Source: Isoetes engelmannii (Eukaryota; Streptophyta; Lycopodiopsida; Isoetales; Isoetaceae). Taken from it: 36,865 bases of DNA. Shown piece after piece: positions 33,545 to 36,865 of the stretch (positions are counted from its first letter, which is position 1; every line of letters begins with the position of its first letter). The translations under genes and the position numbers were made by a program. The stretch lies in assembly GCA_011763485.2 (NCBI GenBank), contig JAANSK020244831.1:1-36865 (forward strand). The letters are read 5' to 3'. The notes beneath the pieces are model-generated. The model did no database searches and was not told the DNA's origin. It was given only the letters and a program-made list of their open reading frames with translations.

Positions 33545-34051
33545 TCAGCCCTCCTGACGGGCAGATGAAAAGCGGGACGTGGAATCGGCGGACTCGACTT
33601 CGACACGCACCGCCTGGCGGTACATGTCGAGCTGCTGCCCGGTGTAGTTGGCGAGGTTCGGGAACTCGGCCGGGTCGAGCTTGGCGACCAGGACACGGGA
33701 GGCCATGAGGACTTCGCAGATCATCTTGAGGAACGGGATGGCCTGCGGACTCGTCTCGTCGGACCGCTCGCCGAGAACATCGACAATCCCTTTCATGTCG
33801 GGAATGAGCCCGGCGAGTTGCGTGGTGTCGGACTCGATCGCCCCCAGGCGATCGGCCGACTGCTGGAACGCTGTGGCGAGTGCGGCGACCGACTTGGCGA
33901 TGTCGTAGGAGTCGGTGGCGGAAACGTCCAGGCCGCGCTCTACGAGCCGCCGTATGGCCTCGCTGTGGGTCTGCTTGATGTCCTTGGCGTACTGGACTGT
34001 TCGAGCGTGTAGATCGGCTGGGAGACGCAAATTGAGGGGCGCTTGTCGCAT
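33545..34051 (-). CDS. Ribbon-helix-helix relaxosome accessory protein (TrwA/TraM-like)
   Basis: A 168-residue protein from the ATG at 34051. An upstream in-frame ATG at 34084 is possible, but it would lie above the likely promoter -10 and inside the operator boxes; neither start has a good ribosome site. The N-terminal 45 residues (APLNLRLPADLHARTVQYAK, HSEAIRRLVERGLDV) fit a ribbon-helix-helix DNA-binding domain. The rest is helical, with a probable oligomerisation region. Position before traD and traI matches TrwA of R388, which binds oriT, helps nicking and represses its own operon. Autoregulation is suggested by the dyad at 34055-34079. Confidence 0.82.
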   Translation of the reverse strand: MRQAPLNLRLPADLHARTVQYAKDIKQTHSEAIRRLVERGLDVSATDSYDIAKSVAALATAFQQSADRLGAIESDTTQLAGLIPDMKGIVDVLGERSDETSPQAIPFLKMICEVLMASRVLVAKLDPAEFPNLANYTGQQLDMYRQAVRVEVESADSTSRFSSARQEG

Positions 34052-34054
34052 CGC

Positions 34055-34092
34055 TGCACTCGTATATTTAGTGAGTGCACGCATTTTGCCAA
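34055..34092 (-). promoter_or_regulatory. Candidate relaxosome promoter with a dyad around its -10
   Basis: On the minus strand, TTGGCA (34092-34087) and TAAATA (34070-34065) are separated by 16 bases, a plausible sigma-70 promoter. The inverted repeat TGCACTC (34055-34061) / GAGTGCA (34073-34079), with 11 bases between, straddles the -10. It would suit repression by the RHH protein encoded immediately downstream. The transcript leader would be very short. Confidence 0.5.
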
Positions 34093-34124
34093 TTTCTGCA
34101 TGCGCAGGCTCGTAATTTGCGCAA
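34077..34124 (-). promoter_or_regulatory. Three 21-bp-phased GCATGC-type boxes before the relaxosome operon
   Basis: CTGCATGCGCAG (34096-34107, core 34098) is flanked at exactly 21 bp on either side by GCACGC (34077-34082) and TTTGCGCAA (34117-34125, GC at 34119). The outer copies are degenerate. The phasing matches the three other sites in the window. The boxes overlap the -35 of the candidate promoter. Confidence 0.55.
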
Positions 34125-34582
34125 CACCTTGAATTTGTTGAGCGGTAGCGCGAACGCGCTACACCGCGCGCCGCCGTGTAGCGCGCCGCACATAGCAAAT
34201 ACAAGGGCTTACGCTTGGTTGTAGCGCACACCAGGGTGTGAGTTCAGGTGTGACCTGAAGGGGGGACCCGCTCGCGGGGGGTACCTATCGGAAAGTTGAG
34301 CGAGACCGACCTTCCTGCGTCTTTTGGGGAGGGTCGGTCTCGTTCGTTCTCAGCGTTCGATCCAGACGCCAGGCTGGGGAGAAACGCGGAAGGCCAGCGC
34401 GGCATTTGGACGGCTTCACTGTCCAAGTGACGCGCTGGCCGCCGGATTTCTAGGGTGTGCGGTCTGGGAGATTCACCGGGAGAATCCGGGGCAATCCTCG
34501 GGACTAGGACCGGGTGTTTCGGGCGCTTTTGGACCGGAAACACCCGGAGATTTTCGGGACGAAGGCATCGCGCGGTCCCGGA
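34125..34582. other. Dyad-rich intergenic region, candidate oriT
   Basis: No gene was found. Perfect inverted repeats, in order: GTAGCGCG/CGCGCTAC (34145-34162); CGCGCTACAC/GTGTAGCGCG (34155-34185, sharing an arm with the first); CACACC/GGTGTG (34227-34240); TTCAGGT/ACCTGAA (34243-34259); CGAGACCGACC/GGTCGGTCTCG (34301-34342); CCGGGTGTTTC/GAAACACCCGG (34510-34547). GTAGCGC recurs at 34145, 34178 and 34221. In R388-like plasmids oriT lies directly upstream of trwA, and this region has that position. The nic site could not be identified. A vegetative origin is the alternative, but no rep gene is present. Confidence 0.5.
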
Positions 34583-34621
34583 TTCATCCGTTATGATTGG
34601 CTCCCCAATCAAGCGGATGAA
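34583..34621 (+). promoter_or_regulatory. Nested palindrome just upstream of the gene at 34627
   Basis: Outer arms TTCATCCG (34583-34590) / CGGATGAA (34614-34621) enclose inner arms TGATTGG (34594-34600) / CCAATCA (34605-34611). A TATGAT hexamer (34592-34597) lies within it and may be a -10. The structure ends 5 bases before the ATG, so it could be an operator or an mRNA hairpin over the start region. Confidence 0.6.
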
Positions 34622-34626
34622 ACCAC

Positions 34627-34884
34627 ATGGCAGCCTTTACACCCAAGACAATCGGACTCAAGCGGAAGGGCGTCGAGAGGGTGCGCCTGGACGTGAAGAT
34701 CGACGGAATCCTCATGGAAGAACTGGCCGCCCTGGAAAAGCGGATAGAGGAAGAAGCGCCCGAGTATCAGCTGGTGCGCGTCGACATCATCGAGGCAGCA
34801 TTCCGGGAAGCGATCCGGTCACTGTCGTCGGATCTTGATCGGATGCCGAAAGCGGGCAAGGCACCGGCAGAAGCGTTGTCCTGA
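34627..34884 (+). CDS. Small basic/acidic helical protein, possible ribbon-helix-helix regulator
   Basis: An 85-residue protein. A basic N-terminus (KTIGLKRKGVERVRLDVKID) could form the DNA-contacting strand. Two helices follow (GILMEELAALEKRIEEE and RVDIIEAAFREAIRSLSSDL), the order expected of a ribbon-helix-helix protein. It is not a close match to any family I know. It sits alone between the oriT-like region and the partition genes, with a nested dyad over its leader and a terminator behind, which suits a self-regulated plasmid DNA-binding protein. Confidence 0.65.
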   Translation: MAAFTPKTIGLKRKGVERVRLDVKIDGILMEELAALEKRIEEEAPEYQLVRVDIIEAAFREAIRSLSSDLDRMPKAGKAPAEALS

Positions 34885-34901
34885 CCGGATACCGCAAACG
34901 G

Positions 34902-34930
34902 AAAAGGCCGGGACTTGCCCGGCCTTTTTT
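34902..34930. terminator. Bidirectional intrinsic terminator
   Basis: AAAAGGCCGGG, a 5-base loop and CCCGGCCTTTTTT form a 7-bp GC stem with A on one side and T on the other. It serves the convergent genes ending at 34884 (plus) and 34945 (minus). Confidence 0.92.
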
Positions 34931-34944
34931 GTGCCAGCGACCTC

Positions 34945-35277
34945 TTAGACGACCGGATGGTTCTTCGCGTAGTCGGTCAGCGCGTTGAACAGAACGGACC
35001 GGACCGATACCCGGTCCTTGTCCGCAACGTCTCGCAGCCTGGTCAGCAGGCCGGGCTCAAGTTCGACCACCTGATTCGGCAGGCCTGACGGTGCCCTGAT
35101 GTACGTGACGGACCCGCCTCGGTCCACGGTCGCTGTCCGGGCGTCGAGCTGTTCCCGGATCGCGGCACTGAACACCTCGCGCAGCAGCTTTCCATCGGCT
35201 GCAGCGAGGCGTTTGAACTGCACTTGAACCGACCCCGGCAGGCCGACTCTCTGCCGGGGCTCTCGGGTCTTAGTCAT
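34945..35277 (-). CDS. Small protein downstream of parB, possible RHH-type partition accessory
   Basis: A 110-residue protein starting at 35277, where its ATG overlaps the parB end by 8 bases; longer reading in this frame is a shadow of parB. The sequence has a Gln/Lys/Arg-rich start (MTKTREPRQRVGLPGSVQVQF), a helical middle (REVFSAAIREQLDARTA) and a C-terminal part (QVVELEPGLLTRLRDVADKD, SVRSVLFNALTDYAK) that resembles a ribbon-helix-helix. The translational coupling suggests a role with ParAB. I do not recognise a named family. Confidence 0.7.
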   Translation of the reverse strand: MTKTREPRQRVGLPGSVQVQFKRLAAADGKLLREVFSAAIREQLDARTATVDRGGSVTYIRAPSGLPNQVVELEPGLLTRLRDVADKDRVSVRSVLFNALTDYAKNHPVV

Positions 35278-36373
35278 CGAGGCCGAGCACCGACACCAGT
35301 GCGGCACGGTCGAAATGCACCGGACCGGACTTGGTTTCGAGCACCACGATAGTCGCCTCGAAGCGCGCCGAGACGGCCACCAGAATCGCCGGAGCATCAC
35401 CCGACGATTCTGCGGACGGCGAGGCCGGCTTCTTGGGTGCCTCTGCACTTTCCGAACGCTGCGACCCAGCAGCGGGCCGAACCGTATCAGCCGGAACGGA
35501 TGAGACGGGAGGAACAGCCGAAGTCGCCGGTTCAACCGAACCGCCGACCTCGATGTGAGTTGCCGACGAAACCGGATTACTTTCCGGTTCTGCCGCATGA
35601 CCTTCAACCGCTTTTGGAGCGGAGCCTTGTGCGGGTGGCTTCGGTGGCGGCGTCGGATTCTTCCGGTCCTCCACCCGCTGACGGGCGGCGTCGATCTGAC
35701 TCCGGACGCCGACAAGTTTGGTGGCGTCCAGCTTCCAGCCCTCCACCAGGCGCACGGCGTCGGCTTCGCTTTCCTTCGCCAGCGATGCGAGGCGATGCAG
35801 GGTTTCCACGTCTTCCACCATCCGGGCCTTGACGCACTCGGCGACGACGGCCGGCGCTTTCCCGATGGTGGTCATCTTGGACAGCAGGGTCTTGGGCTTT
35901 CCGGTCTGTTTGGCGGCTTCCTGCAGTCCGAACCGGCCGACAAGATCGGTGGCCAGCGTGATGCTCTCCGCGATCGTCAGGGCCTCGCGCTGCCAGTTCT
36001 CGGCGGCCTCGGACAGGAGAATCTTGTTCTCATCTTCCGGGTTGATCTGGCGAACCACTGCCTTGACAGTCGGGAGCTGGGCGAGGCCACAGGCCCGCCA
36101 GCGACGCTCACCGGACACGATGATGTAAGGGGCTTCTCCGGCGGTCGGGTTGGGGCGGACCACGATGGGAAGTTCCTGCCCGGTCGCTGCAATCGAGTCG
36201 GCCAGCTCCCGGAGACGGTCCGGGTCGAAGTGCTTCCGATGCTGGCGCGGATTGGGGATCACCTTGGTGACCGGCAGGTCGATGATCTTCTCGCCTGGCA
36301 CGGCTTCGGCGAGCTTGCTGGCCAGTGAGCCGGTCGCCGCTTTCAGGTCGAACGGCTTGGGTTGTGGCTTCAT
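35270..36373 (-). CDS. parB: ParB partition protein
   Basis: A 367-residue protein. I chose the ATG at 36373 because it overlaps the parA stop (ATGA); an earlier in-frame Met (36403) lies inside parA. The N-terminal ParB/Srx domain has the CTP-binding boxes GERRWRA (88-94) and ENWQR (125-129). A helix-turn-helix region follows (FGLQEAAKQTGKPKTLLSKM). A long Pro/Ala/Ser-rich linker (about 235-310) separates it from a C-terminal dimerisation-like segment. It binds a centromere site and moves plasmid copies with ParA. No parS was identified. Confidence 0.93.
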   Translation of the reverse strand: MKPQPKPFDLKAATGSLASKLAEAVPGEKIIDLPVTKVIPNPRQHRKHFDPDRLRELADSIAATGQELPIVVRPNPTAGEAPYIIVSGERRWRACGLAQLPTVKAVVRQINPEDENKILLSEAAENWQREALTIAESITLATDLVGRFGLQEAAKQTGKPKTLLSKMTTIGKAPAVVAECVKARMVEDVETLHRLASLAKESEADAVRLVEGWKLDATKLVGVRSQIDAARQRVEDRKNPTPPPKPPAQGSAPKAVEGHAAEPESNPVSSATHIEVGGSVEPATSAVPPVSSVPADTVRPAAGSQRSESAEAPKKPASPSAESSGDAPAILVAVSARFEATIVVLETKSGPVHFDRAALVSVLGLDD

Positions 36374-36865
36374 GACTGGTGCTCCATTTGGGTGAAGATC
36401 CACCCCATCGCCGCCCGCATTTCCTTGCTGGCGACGCGGGCGGCTCCGGTGTTGTGAGCCCAGACCGGAATCCGGGAGAAAGCGACGCGGGCGATGGCTG
36501 CCCGGTCGCCGATCTTGTGCTCGATCAGGTGCTCGCCGAGGTCTTGTTCAAGGTAGGCGACCACGTTGTTTTGATCGGCGTTCCTCCGGTTCCACAGGTT
36601 GATGAGCAGGCCCAGATACCGGAGCGATGGGTTGTGATTCACCCGGATCTGTTCGATGCGACGGTGCAGGGAGACAATACCTTTCACCCCGAAAGAATCC
36701 GGCTTGAACGGGGAGAACGCGAAGTTCGATGCCACCAGCGGGGCGAGCATTCCCATCGTCAAAGTCGGGGGCGTGTCGATGACCACGTACCGGCAACCTG
36801 CCGCAGCTGCCACCGCGCGCAGATTGTCCCGGAACAGGTATTCCTCACCGTGATTCAGCCCGTCG
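36370..36865 (-). CDS. parA: ParA partition ATPase, 5' part cut by the window edge
   Basis: The last 164 codons of a ParA-family ATPase; the N-terminus with the deviant Walker A lies outside. The visible part has the Walker B region YVVIDTPPTLT (complete with D and the PP pair) and continues with ASNFAFSPFKPDSFGVKGI and YLGLLINLWNRRN, the standard order in MinD/ParA proteins. It hydrolyses ATP on DNA to segregate the plasmid with ParB, which overlaps it. Confidence 0.92.
   Translation of the reverse strand, partial: DGLNHGEEYLFRDNLRAVAAAAGCRYVVIDTPPTLTMGMLAPLVASNFAFSPFKPDSFGVKGIVSLHRRIEQIRVNHNPSLRYLGLLINLWNRRNADQNNVVAYLEQDLGEHLIEHKIGDRAAIARVAFSRIPVWAHNTGAARVASKEMRAAMGWIFTQMEHQS

Noticed and set aside
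34125-34582. CRISPR array or iteron array
   Set aside because: The repeats are inverted pairs of different sequence; GTAGCGC recurs only three times at unequal spacing. No repeat-spacer pattern.

Overview
The window is a near-complete self-transfer module of a conjugative plasmid (or plasmid-like element) from a high-GC Gram-negative bacterium. Signal peptides, lipoboxes, an F-type (MPF-F) type IV secretion system and overlapping ATGA gene junctions all point to a proteobacterium. The protein style suggests a gammaproteobacterium of the Xanthomonadales type, but that host guess is inference and has low confidence. No replication initiator, integrase, transposase, rRNA or tRNA was found.

Layout. 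(1) 1-1067: AT-rich operator region and a LuxR-type regulator with an autoinducer-binding-like N-terminus; no luxI partner is present. (2) 1068-1547: gene-free control region. (3) 1548-22580, plus strand: one long transfer operon. It holds an unknown gene, an exported protein with no visible start codon, a DsbC-like isomerase, two tandem pilins separated by a strong terminator hairpin, then traL, E, K, B, V, C, a two-gene TraN, traW, U, a small membrane gene, trbC, an S26 peptidase, traF, H and G. (4) 22655-22981, minus strand: a small membrane protein with its own terminator. (5) 23261-28582, plus strand: accessory operon with lipoproteins, a zinc-ribbon protein, a lytic transglycosylase, two SNase-fold proteins, a DUF1173-like protein and a NERD protein. 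(6) 34051-28621, minus strand: relaxosome operon in the order RHH accessory protein, coupling protein, MobF relaxase. (7) 34052-34626: dyad-rich intergenic region, the expected place for oriT. (8) 34627-34884, plus strand: small DNA-binding-like protein. (9) 36865-34945, minus strand: parA (cut by the window edge), parB and a small third gene.

How it fits together. The plus-strand operon builds the pilus and mating channel. The minus-strand operon nicks, unwinds and feeds plasmid DNA to the channel. The accessory operon supplies cell-wall hydrolysis and envelope or DNA-processing functions, and ParAB maintains the plasmid. The most notable feature is a palindromic box, consensus near TTTTGCATGCAAAA. 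It recurs as sets of two or three copies spaced exactly 21 bp (two helical turns) upstream of the LuxR gene, the transfer operon, the accessory operon and the relaxosome operon. I infer one regulator, perhaps the LuxR protein itself, controlling the whole transfer programme.
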